Source: Sphaerosporella brunnea (lineage: Eukaryota > Ascomycota > Pezizomycetes > Pezizales > Pyronemataceae). Taken from it: DNA of 64,000 nt. The DNA lies in contig VXIS01000005.1 of assembly GCA_008704415.1 (NCBI GenBank), positions 62,001 to 126,000 on the forward strand, in the 5' to 3' direction. The translations under genes were made by a program, and so were the position numbers. Below the pieces are notes generated by a model. That model saw only the letters and a program-made list of their open reading frames with translations. It ran no database searches and was not told the origin of the DNA. This document shows, one piece after another, positions 18,950 through 29,024 of the stretch (its first letter is position 1; the number at the start of each line of letters is the position of its first letter).

Positions 18950-21949
18950 TCAGCTAAATCCCCATGTTTATAAACCGAGCCCATGTTTGTGATGGCGTTG
19001 CGGAAAGCTAGGGAAACCTTCCGCAGCACTCCGGTAGCAGTTGCCCCGAACTATGAAGAACATAGGTAACGATTCTCTGTCTCGTGTATGCTTACCGTTG
19101 GAGGTCGTTCGTAGATTGGGTACATATATACCTGATGCATCTCTGAGATGCAGATCCTTGCATCACGCACCCCAGACCGCAGAATTCCCCGACAGCTGTA
19201 ACTGGCATGGTTCGGATGCTTCCGCCCGTGCTGCTGCCACGCCGAAGCGTTTCATTCCCGAATTGGAGGAAGGGGGGTTCACAAGCGAGAAAAACAGGCC
19301 AACTGAGATGTTGCGCGCGTTGAGACGGTCATATCCGGTTAACCAACTGAGCCGGCAGAGGGATTCCTTTACATACGCACGAAAGGACCGCTCATTTCTG
19401 CATGCACCCACTCATAGCGAACTCAGGTTTATGATCGAGCGGCAACTCGCACTGCTGCTGCTGCTAGCGATTTCAATGCCAGACTTTCCCTTCAACCCTA
19501 GGCCTGTCCGGAATACAAAAAGAACCTACAAGCCCGCAGCGAACTCCGCCCAGCCCCACCGGGTGATGGAATTATCATTGGTATCCTGCCGCGGGAAACA
19601 AAGCGGAGCCACGGAGGCGGCCATGGAGATGGAAGCGACGAAGCGAGAAGGCCAGTACTGCGGGCCATAAGCTGGAGAACTTGTGTACAGTTGCCTACCA
19701 CTAAGCAGTGAACAAAGCCTAGTTGTCCATAAGCGGCCCTGCAGAGTCTTTGTCAAGCTCGAGTTTCTGGCCTTGATAAGAGTGACCATTGATGATCCCT
19801 TCACCGGCCAGCATCGAAAAAAAATATACTGCGCCACCACGGAGGAAGGTCCCCGCGATGAAAAGCTAAGTGGCGTGATACGGCAACCGATGGTTCCTGG
19901 AATAGCGTTGAAGGCAGAAAGCAGGTGATCTCAGGCAGAACATCTGCCCCAATACCCCCCAAGTGCAAGTGTCAGAACAGAGGCCAGCAAAAAAAGAGGA
20001 ATTGTTCGGTTTTTCTCGGCGGGAAAAAGACGGACTTCAGTATTTGATAGAAGGGCTTTTTAAGAGCATCATTTCGAAGTCAGTTTTGGCGCCACAGACT
20101 AGGGGCGGGAAGGAACAGAAAACACCCGGTGTTTCTTTAAAGATTGAACTACAATGGTGTCGAGCTTCACTACTTCTCTTCGATTTATGACCTGTGTTGG
20201 AAAAGACACCACGCGGGCGAAGCATCATGGGGGATGACTCGCACCATTTCCTTAGGTAATCTGCCTATCTGCCCCTAGGTGCAGAACGGGGGGGCAGAAG
20301 GCAACGCCTCTGCCCCTTCCGAAATCTCACTGGCTCCAACGCTATCCTGGAGGAACTTCTCGTCACACTGCACATATCGAGACCTTGATGTTTCAGGCCA
20401 TCACGGTGAACAGCAACAGTGCCACGAAATCCGAGCTGTAGTAAAAGCATTTAGTATCAAAGCTTGAGTAACCGGAAAGGGCATTCACTTTCATAAGCTC
20501 CCTCTTGTTCCTGGGCAGAGCGTACAAGGCTTGACATCGAGCTTTCAGCTGGTCGTTCACCCTTCATCTCCAGCTAGCTAGTAGACTCGTGCGTATCGTT
20601 ATGGCCGCTGGGTATTTAAAGAAGCCGGCTGACGCCGTGTGTATATCGCTCGCTGAGAGCTTTCCGCGGGAAATTCAAAGGGAAAAACGTGTTTACAGTT
20701 GCCTGCAATTTTGTCGATACCACACTAATTAATGCATTGCCTTTGGAAATGGAGAATCCACCCATCTTGGTGTTGTCTGGAATGTTGCAAGGGGGATATT
20801 TACTCCTCCTCGAGCTCCTCCCTCTCACGCCGAAAAAGCTAGAGGGCACTCTCCTGAGCTTTCCTTGTCCACTATCTTTTTGCCCTTTGGTCAATGGGAT
20901 GCGATTCCTTTCGCTTGCACACCTGACGCATATCGGCTCGAAAGACAACCGCTGTGCCCAGAAGAAAAGGAAAATAAAGAAAGAAGCAGAAGTCACTAGC
21001 CCTACTTCAATCCGGTGCTACATGTGGTGAAATACGCGGCAAATTCTTCTTTTCGCCGGTTTGAAGGCGCTCTGAAATTCGAAAGACATCCGTTACCAGG
21101 CCTTAGGCAACACATCATGTTGGAATATGCGGCCAATGTGAGTGTGAACCGAGTGCTGGCTAGTGAAGCATATTTATCTGTTGTAGTGGTACGCCATCTG
21201 CTTGTTATAGATTACGCACACATAATGAACACCACCGTATTTTGTAATCCAACACATCAAGACTTCGTCCAGTTCACAAGAAGGCGGTACAACAATCACA
21301 GAGTGGTGTGATTAAGTACCAGTAGCCCTGCTTGTTTTATTTCTAACTAGTCCGCACCCTGAAATGGTGTCTGGAAGTTGGCAACCAGGTTGACAACACA
21401 ATATATCGACTCACGATCCCCAGATTCCCCACGCGCTATAGATCTCAGACTGCCGTCACTTAGACACAGCCCTACTCCAGACCAAGCTCTCTTCTCTATA
21501 TCCATTATATATCACATAAAACCTAACGGAGCGGCGCTACTCCTATCGCTCCAACCCGAGTTATTCCAAAAAACATGGCTTCGACGAATTTCCCTCCGGA
21601 GCTGTGAGCTTCACCTTCTCCTGCTGGTCTGTCTGCTAACTAGTCCCCTACACCCAATGCAGTGCAACCGCGCACCATGCTAAGTACATTAGGTCGTTGC
21701 AAGTTTATGTCCAAAAATGGCTCTGCATGTTCTTGCACTTCCGGATCTTGCATCTCAGAGACTGATGCAGTCGGGCGGCGCTGCGATGATTGTGAGCATT
21801 TGACGTAGGTGCATAGCGATTACGGTAAACGCACTGATCCCACTATCCGCTGGAACAAGCTGACTGAAAACTTGGATCAATTCTTTCGTCCACTGCCCCC
21901 CCAGAAGCTACGTCTTTATCTGCCGTAAAGCCTTCAATCAGCCCGTCCC
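18950..21949. other. Gene-poor stretch, no gene recognised
   Basis: About 3 kb without a convincing protein. Several 60-200-codon frames exist (for example near 19041-19670 and 20689-21030), but they lack conserved motifs, credible introns or homopolymer-free coding character. Short G-runs occur near 18880 and 20290. It may hold very old transposon sequence that I cannot recognise. Confidence 0.4.
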
Positions 21950-23420
21950 CAGCTCTGGTGTCGTCGTTTTCGCGGCCCGTTGGTTCGTTGCATGCTCCAT
22001 CACGTTGGTCTGAAGACTCTACTGATGGTCCTAGTATATGACCCGCGGACAGAACTGGTGAAAGCCATTGTGTCTCGGATGTTTAAGTACCGTGTTATCG
22101 ACATCCGTGGCACCCCGGCATCGGGGAAATCGATTTTACTCCATTTGATTAGGGAATACTTGGCCGAAAAGCACCCCGAACTGTCCATCTTCTTCCGGAA
22201 ACAGGTGGCAACAGAATATGGATGATGGCGAGTCCAGACGCTTCACCGAGAGGATTTTTGGTACCACTCTTTGCCATCTTTTCACGACGCCGGATAGAGT
22301 GCTTCTACTCGACGAGGCTCAAACGTCTTACTATGAACTCGGGTTTTGGAACGACTTCCTAAAGCAACTAGGCGAGACAGGAGTGCACGTAATCTTGTTT
22401 GGCTGCTATGGCTCTCCAAGACGCTCTCCCTTCTCAATGGCTGCAGAAACAGCCGGCACCCCACTGATCCTCAAAGAACCACAGCGAATCGGACGATCGT
22501 GGGGTGGTAATCCACCTGCTGGCCTGCTTTTCCGAGAGGAAGAAACCTCCGACCTCTGCCGCGGCCCTCCGTGGACGCAAGCCCGCCGCTGGCCATAGCC
22601 CCAGATTTGGTGCGTTGGCTTCATGGAATGACTGGTGGACATGTCGGTGCCTTAGTCTCCATGCTTAAAGATGCCGATGTAAGTTCTTTGCGAATTACTT
22701 TTCGGTCCTTCACTGTCGGTTCTAACTTCTAACTGATCCATCTAGGGCTTGAGAAGAATCAGATTGAACCGAGAATTAATGGCCGTCGACGTATCAACAC
22801 AGTTTCTAAAGGACCTGAACAGCTTCTTCTTCCTCATCCGGCTGTCGCCCCCGATGATGCACTTCACAACGAAGCAATAGCCTACTTCTTCCGAGCAATG
22901 CTCTGGAAAGGATCATTGGCAAGCACCCACCTCGGCGACGACCAGAATATGCGTGAGATAGTCTTCAAATCCGCCTGGGTTCAAACGGTTCTTGGAGGAA
23001 AAGACAGTATCATATATTTGTTTCCCTCCCCGCTTCATCGATGGTAAGCCTCGTTTTATTTTGGGCTGAGATATGGAACGATTTCTAATACTATAATATA
23101 GGTTTTACAGCTACAAATTGATTCCATCATCTCCAGAAGTAGACTTTAACCTTTACCCCAGACCTTTGAATCTCATCCTAGCGATACAAGAACGATTCAA
23201 ACCGTCAGAATTAACCATAGTGGCTCAATGCAGCAGCATGGCATTTTATGGAGACATGTTACCTGGGTATGGGTTCGGCGTTGAGTTGCTTGTCGATGGG
23301 CAAACATTACGACCGATTTCTCTCAGATGTCCAGTGCTCTACCATCATCTGGTCAATTCGGGTGTTATTAAAAAAAACTAAAAAAAAAAACTGCTTTTAT
23401 GCTCCGTACCCCGTGAACAA
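21950..23420 (+). pseudogene. RHS/Crinkler-type P-loop NTPase-nuclease fusion gene, frameshifted
   Basis: A Walker A motif RGTPASGKSILLHLI (about 22100), a Walker B motif RVLLLDEAQTSYYELGFWND (about 22300) and VHVILFGCYGSP mark the NTPase domain found in retrotransposon-hotspot and Crinkler-RHS-type proteins of fungi and oomycetes. Further on come LVRWLHGMTGGHVGALVSML, a helical stretch with HNEAIAYFFRAMLWKG, SIIYLFPSPLHRW and, at the end, GVELLVDG and HYDRFLSD. The last two resemble the restriction-endonuclease-like C-terminal domain. Two normal introns (22679..22745 and 23044..23101) are preserved. The reading frame breaks at about 22205, 22560, 22830 and 23300, so the copy is dead. Living relatives are lineage-specific expanded genes thought to act as effectors or as selfish nucleases. 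The start is uncertain (ATG at or before 21992). Confidence 0.7.
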
Positions 23421-24338
23421 AAATGTATGCTTGACACCCTCTGCTACGTCGTACCTAAACGCCCCCAAACACCGCCCCCAAAGAACATCGCCCCTCACAT
23501 GGCCGCTGCGTGAGCTCTGTAACCAACCCTGACCGGTTCCCTCGCACTGTGAACAGCGAGGCTGCGCACTCGATAGAAGCTACACTTCGGTACTTCTGCA
23601 AAAAACAACAACGTTTACAGCGGCATCTGAGCCGTCACAGCGAGTCTCAAAATGTGCTGCCACAGCGTCGCACATGGCAGCTTTGAACCCATCGTTTGCT
23701 TTGGAAGCGCTGACTGGCTAACCATCGCAAAGGGTTTCGGTCCGGATTGGAGCTGCGTCGCTGGCCAGAAAAGGCCCATGAGATGCGGGGGTGTGTGGGA
23801 CGAGCATCGACGACGGGGGGCTATGGAGAGAACCGGCGACAACAGTGATGATGGTGTGAGGGAGTAGGTAGAGACACGCGTTCTTGCACACCCCGTCAAA
23901 GACACTGGGTAGCTTGGATACATTTTTTTTTTTTTTTCACGGGGGTAGCGAGCGAGTTACAAAAAAAAAAATACGGGGTACGGGGCGTAAGACCAACAAC
24001 ACAATCTGTGTTCTTGCTGCGGCCAACCTTGCTGTGCAGCACGCCGATATAGAAACTAAGACGAAGTGTTTGTGTGGGGGCAGAACGTCATAAGTCCAAT
24101 CACCATGGTTGTTGGTCCGGTGACCACTATGTTGATTTCGTGTGAGAAGGACAAATCTCTGGGTTGTATATGTACGGAGACACTTTCAAGCTCTTGTAGA
24201 TACCTTGTATGCCCAGCCTTTTCAATAATTTTGGACAGAACTGCTGCTTTAACGACAGATACCAAAGTACCGAAGTATATATACTTTTGGTACGCCTATG
24301 CACTAATTATCACTCGCCTTATCAACTCTTTATTCATT
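23421..24338. other. Intergenic, possible weak inverted-repeat element
   Basis: No gene seen. CTCCGTACCCCGT near 23403 is mirrored by ACGGGGTACGGGG near 23972, each beside an A/T homopolymer. This could be a degenerate 0.6-kb element but is not secure. Confidence 0.3.
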
Positions 24339-24587
24339 GGGGGCCTTCCCGCCGCCCTATAGAAGGCCGATAGACCGCCCGGTTCTATAGCAATAGAACG
24401 CCAATAGAAGTACCCACTTCCCGTCACTTTCGTCAAAATTCTATAGAGGAGATGTCGGGGGGGTATGAGGCCGGGGGGTTGCGGCCGTTCTATTCTTCTA
24501 TCCGGCCGACATAGACACGGTTGTATTGCCTATGGAACCTGAAACCACCGTTCTATTGGCCTTCAAGAGATAGACGGGAAGGCCCCC
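24339..24587. mobile_element. Small MITE with GGGGGCCTTCCCG terminal inverted repeats
   Basis: The ends GGGGGCCTTCCCGCC and, inverted, GGGGGCCTTCCCGTC bound 249 bp. Matching continues inward with TAGAAGGCC-like blocks for about 35 bp. The interior repeats CTATAG/TTCTAT words and has no coding capacity. No clear target duplication is seen. Confidence 0.55.
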
Positions 24588-25834
24588 ACTATTTTGTCAG
24601 AAATAGAAATACCCTCAACGTTAGTACATGTGCATCCTTCACCTAGTTCGAATCCTCATGCGCACACATACATACGTCTATATTCATCGGGAAAATCAAA
24701 ACAACAACCCCCACACATTCAGTAAGATTAGAATCTCCAGAAAATCAGCCGCAACTGTGCTCTACTGCTGCTGCGATCTGTGTGGAATGCATCGGCCGGT
24801 ACGGGGACTTTCGGTTGTAGCAAGTCATAAACGTGGCCTAGGTATGGCCGGTGCACTTTTTGTGAAACCTGCGCAGAAGAAGAAGCTTCAGCCTTCAGAT
24901 CGAAGGCGTGCAGTGTGCATTCCTTGCAGTCCAGAGGTAAATCGTCGCGATCGTGTGAGGGATATATATATATATATTTATATATATACATACCTAACCA
25001 CTGCCCTGCAGGGTGTACATGCATAGATAATATAAAAGCACGTCCTTTGGTAATTATAAGATGGCATGCAATGTTCCCCACTCAGCCCCGCAAAAGAAAA
25101 CAAAGAATCTAGTCAGCCGAGATCCCGCCCTCGCGTTTGCAGCAATACCGGAAAGCCAAAAGCCACCACGAGGAATGTGGGAATCACATATCACGGCTGG
25201 GCCGATCACAACAAATCGTGCTCGATCAATCTGGAGTAAACAAGCACTTGAGCCTATTTATTTATATATTTCGTTTGCGGGGCTGCGTTTGCTCTTTATT
25301 TTATGCCCTTGCTACATACACACCTAACCCCCAAGGTGCCCGTTGACAGGTCAGATCTGATCTCGAGTAAGCACCGCAGTGGTGGCTGGCTGATCGTCTG
25401 TGCAACTGACTCGTATATACGCGTCTGTGTGCGCTTCACTAGAGTGAGTACATACATATGCATAAACTGTTTCATCTCCGCTGGTGCCATGACAACGCAG
25501 AGCTGGCTGATGATGATGATGTGCAGCGATCAGATCATTGGTACACAGGTACCGAGTGATCCGCCGTGGTTGGATTTCCAGCGCCCGTCCGTGCGCACAG
25601 CAGTGGCAGTTCTTCTTTTTCTTCCGGGGCCGCCGCCGCGGAAAAGACCCTTCAAGGGTCCTTGCGATGACGTCTAGCTGGCGGCACGATACCTGATTCC
25701 TCCGCGGTTTTTGTGATACAAAAGTGGCAGCGATTGAAATTCTTTGTCCGATCGCTGTCACTTTATCCCGCAGATTAAACACCATCGTCTGTTTGTATCC
25801 AGTGAGTTCTGCATGCTCAGAGATAGCTGGATAG
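24588..25834. other. Intergenic with TA microsatellite
   Basis: No recognisable gene. A TA-rich microsatellite runs from 24962 to 24988. The last few hundred bases presumably include the promoter of the F-box gene. Confidence 0.4.
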
Positions 25835-26575
25835 ATGAAGAGAGCAGTTCGAAAAGCTAATCTGGCGTCAGCCGGTATGGCTCTCCAGACGCTCCCGGCC
25901 GAGCTCCTCCTGCTCATCGCCGAAAGCATCCCGGATCACTCAGTATCAGACCTCTCCGCCCTCGCCCGCTCCAGCCAGCACCTGCACACGCTGCTGAACC
26001 CGCACCTCTACCGGCGCGCGATCCGGCTGCACCGCGAGGCCTCCAGCTCGGCTCTAGAACGTGTGTTTCTTCTGCACAACCAGCGCTCGCTGCAGCTCTT
26101 CTTCGCCCACGGCCTCTCGGTGCACACCAAGCTGCGCAGGCTCCCGCTGCTCGCGGTCGCAATAGAGCAGCAGTCGTACGCGCTGACGCAGCTGCTGCTC
26201 GTCGAGGGCGCAGACGCAAACGAGCCCGACTGGCGCGGGGCCACGCCGCTGACTCTCGCCGTGCGCCTGCCCAACCGCGACATCGTCCGCCTCCTCCTCT
26301 CGAGCGGCGCCGATGTGGATAAGCCAAATGCTGCCGGCGTCAGGCCGCTGTATGATGCGGTTGTCAGCGGGGACAGAGAGCTGATCAGGCTGCTGCTGGA
26401 GAAGGGCGCCGATGTTGATGCGCCGGTTACGAGGTGTGTGGAGGACGTGCCGCTGCGGCTGGCGTGCAGGTGTTATCAGGGAAAGGTTATGGCGTTTTTG
26501 ATGAAGGCCGGGGCGAGCGTTGAGACGTGCTTGACCGGAGCTGAGGAGATGTATTTGAGGACTTATATCAGTTAG
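25835..26575 (+). CDS. F-box and ankyrin-repeat protein
   Basis: A single-exon frame of 246 residues. An F-box-like motif LQTLPAELLLLIAESIPD starts at residue 16, followed by DLSALARSSQHLHTLLNPHL. The C-terminal half has at least four ankyrin units, with the cores ADANEPDWRGATPLTLAVR, ADVDKPNAAGVRPLYDAV and ADVDAPVTRCVEDVPLRLA. F-box proteins of this kind dock substrates on SCF ubiquitin ligases and are numerous in filamentous fungi; the substrate is unknown. The second ATG at 25877 starts just before the F-box and could be the real start. There are no introns and no obvious damage. Confidence 0.85.
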   Translation: MKRAVRKANLASAGMALQTLPAELLLLIAESIPDHSVSDLSALARSSQHLHTLLNPHLYRRAIRLHREASSSALERVFLLHNQRSLQLFFAHGLSVHTKLRRLPLLAVAIEQQSYALTQLLLVEGADANEPDWRGATPLTLAVRLPNRDIVRLLLSSGADVDKPNAAGVRPLYDAVVSGDRELIRLLLEKGADVDAPVTRCVEDVPLRLACRCYQGKVMAFLMKAGASVETCLTGAEEMYLRTYIS

Positions 26576-27326
26576 AGTTAACCATGCTCCGTTTAGACAC
26601 TACCATTTGGAAAGCCTTCTTCCATGGTAAATAATTACTACATTTCTAGCCTTCTTGCTTTACTCCACCGTAATGTAAATTACCACCCGCAGCAGAGCCA
26701 TACCCAAGTCCGTGCACCTCCCCGCATGTCGATCCATCCGTGCCCATAGATATCCTCCGGAGAATATTTCGCGATAGGCGCAAGTTATGTCTCACAATTA
26801 GCTTTCTCACAAACAAACCAGGCGCCGCCACAAAGCTGATATGACAGCGCCATACGCGCTGATAATTACTACTCTACGTGGCCAAAGCTTTCACCTAATT
26901 GAGGTATTTATGAAGTATGTATATACTTGAGTACGTATCCACACCAGTCTCCTCCAAGCCAGACATGTCGGCAGACACCACCACCACCACCACAGTTCCA
27001 CACACAAAGAAATTCTCCAGATGTCCGAGGTAATACCAAAGGCATAATACTATCCATCGCCATCTCCAAGCCATGGAAACAACAGTAAACATTAATTCGA
27101 ACAAAAGAAGCGACGTAGCAAAGTGTCGAGTCGAGGCTCAGGAAAGAAAGAAACAAGAATGCCAAAAAAAACAAAAATATGCACCCAATTCATGCAATCC
27201 GCTAAACCAAAAAAAACAAAAAAAAAAAAAAAAAACGCAAAACACCAAATATATACTTCCTCTCTCTACAACGAAAAAAAGCATCCATCATGATCGATCG
27301 TCAAATAAGCGTAGTTGGCCGTGATA
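26576..27326. other. Intergenic between convergent genes
   Basis: 3' flanks of the F-box gene and of the membrane-protein gene. An A-run rich segment at 27210-27236 is present. No gene seen. Confidence 0.4.
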
Positions 27327-29024
27327 TCACAAAAACCCAAAGCTAGACCTAGCAGGTTGCTGATACTCGTCCTCATCCTCGGCCTTTCTCCTCCTCGCGT
27401 TCCGCTCCTCGCTAGCCCGCCGTGCCCGCTGCCGGATCCGCTGAATCTCCACTTGCAGCTCTTCCTCCGTCATGCTGGACATTGCATCGCTGTCGTCTGT
27501 GGTGGTGGCGGTGGTGGTTCTAGACGTTCGTGGTGGCCGCCGTGCGGGTGTGGGCGACAACCCACCCGCCTGCAAGGTGCTGAGGGAAGAGATAGAAGAC
27601 GGCATCGACGAGACGGAGGCTTTGGAAGTAGATCCATTCCGCTGAATACTTGCCCCTCCGCCGTGCTCTATCAACCCGAAGAAATTCTCCGCTGCTGATG
27701 TCCGCCGGCTTGAAGGCTTGTGCTCGGCCGGTGGGTGTAATGTTTTCTTTCGTGCAGACGGAGGAGCATCGTCAAGAAGGAGCACTGAACGCCCGGTCCA
27801 GGACCGCTTTGGTTTCGTTGGCGGCGGGGCCAAAATGAATGATTTCGGCAGTGGTGGTGGTGGTGGTGGCTCTTCTTTCTCTTCGAGCGTGCCATGGCGG
27901 AACGTCGAGATCGAAGATTCCTGTGATACCTGCGATATCTGTGAAGCTGATGAGGCCTTCGATTCGTAGCGTCTCAAGCCAGTGAAGCCGCCGCGGGCGG
28001 CGGACAGCGGCGGTGCCAGACTTTTAATCGAGGAACTCCTGCGTGCGGTCGAGCCTTCATTGACCCGCTTATGCCTGGATGAATTGAATTGGCTGGCAAT
28101 GTGTTCCGCGATGCATGGCTCCCTGCCGAAAAAGGCTGGACGGTTCGATTGCCGTTTTGATACCGGCTCGGAAGAGACAGTGACATTGACTCTAGCCAGC
28201 GCGGCAACGTTGGGATAGCTTGCAGCCAGCTGCGACGGCGACGGCGCGGGCGCTGGCGCTGGTGCTGGTGCCAGCGCTGTGTACGTGCCGTTTGGCGAGA
28301 TTTCGAAGCCCCACGACGCAACTGTTGTCGCGGGCGATGTGATCTCTGCGCCGAGCTTGTAGCTGGCAAACATCGACGTGTCGATTCGGAGCTGCGTGGC
28401 CGCCAGACTCTCCCGCCCTTCCCTCGAGTGGCCGCTGGGCCGGTCCGAGTACAAGTCGTTCGACAGCTGGTTGCCGGTCATCCGCTCGATCTTGCCGACG
28501 TTGGGGGCGTGCGAGGAGTGCACGCTCGGGGCGACTCCAAGCGCAATCTCCGCGGCGTGCACGCTGAGCCTTCTTTCCTCCGCAACCCCAATCTCATAGC
28601 CACGCCGAACGTTTACTGCGCCATTCGCGGCCACCAAAGCCCCTCTTTGAAAGCCCTGCCCCACGATCTCTCTTGCATCCCACGGCGGCTCGGCGTCCCT
28701 GCGCGCGGCCGATGGCGGCTCGGAGAAATCCTCGGCGCGCTCTGCCTGCAGCTGTCGCGAGTCGCGGGTCAATCGGCCGTTGCGAACGTGCTTGTCCCAG
28801 TCGCCCTCTCGCCACACGCCCGCATCATTCTCCGTGTCCAGTCCCCTCGGCAATCGCAGCCCCCGTCGCTGCCGTCGTCTCTTGTATGCACGCAGAATCA
28901 TAAAAACTACCGCAGCCAATATTATGAGTACGAAAACCCCAACAACCGTGACCGCGGGTACAATAGCTTTTGGGGAGACAGACTTGGTCGTGGAACCGCT
29001 ACTGTCGGCTGGTTGTTCCGACAT
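27327..29024 (-). CDS. Single-pass membrane protein with long Ser/Pro-rich cytoplasmic tail, unknown function
   Basis: An intronless frame of 565 residues. A short Ser-rich N-terminus of about 22 residues precedes one strong membrane helix (residues 23-46, VPAVTVVGVFVLIILAAVVF). That is followed at once by the basic stop-transfer cluster RAYKRRRQRRG, which suggests N-terminus out and a tail of about 515 residues in the cytosol. The tail is low-complexity, with APAPAPAPAPSPS, a PPPPPPLP run (possible SH3 or profilin ligand) and a final Arg/Glu-rich helix ending SSFGFL. There is no signal peptide and no catalytic motif. It resembles anonymous fungal membrane-anchored scaffold proteins. Codon use is GC-rich and consistent along its length, arguing for a real gene. 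Confidence 0.7.
   Translation of the reverse strand: MSEQPADSSGSTTKSVSPKAIVPAVTVVGVFVLIILAAVVFMILRAYKRRRQRRGLRLPRGLDTENDAGVWREGDWDKHVRNGRLTRDSRQLQAERAEDFSEPPSAARRDAEPPWDAREIVGQGFQRGALVAANGAVNVRRGYEIGVAEERRLSVHAAEIALGVAPSVHSSHAPNVGKIERMTGNQLSNDLYSDRPSGHSREGRESLAATQLRIDTSMFASYKLGAEITSPATTVASWGFEISPNGTYTALAPAPAPAPAPSPSQLAASYPNVAALARVNVTVSSEPVSKRQSNRPAFFGREPCIAEHIASQFNSSRHKRVNEGSTARRSSSIKSLAPPLSAARGGFTGLRRYESKASSASQISQVSQESSISTFRHGTLEEKEEPPPPPPLPKSFILAPPPTKPKRSWTGRSVLLLDDAPPSARKKTLHPPAEHKPSSRRTSAAENFFGLIEHGGGASIQRNGSTSKASVSSMPSSISSLSTLQAGGLSPTPARRPPRTSRTTTATTTDDSDAMSSMTEEELQVEIQRIRQRARRASEERNARRRKAEDEDEYQQPARSSFGFL

Noticed and set aside
19041..19670. 209-codon plus frame
   Set aside because: No motif, no homology signal and no splice or codon character. 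It looks like chance in a gene-poor stretch.
24961..24989. TA repeat as an AT-rich regulatory or origin element
   Set aside because: A plain microsatellite with no further support.
25351..25929. 192-codon minus frame overlapping the F-box gene start
   Set aside because: Antisense to the F-box gene's promoter and start; no recognisable domain.
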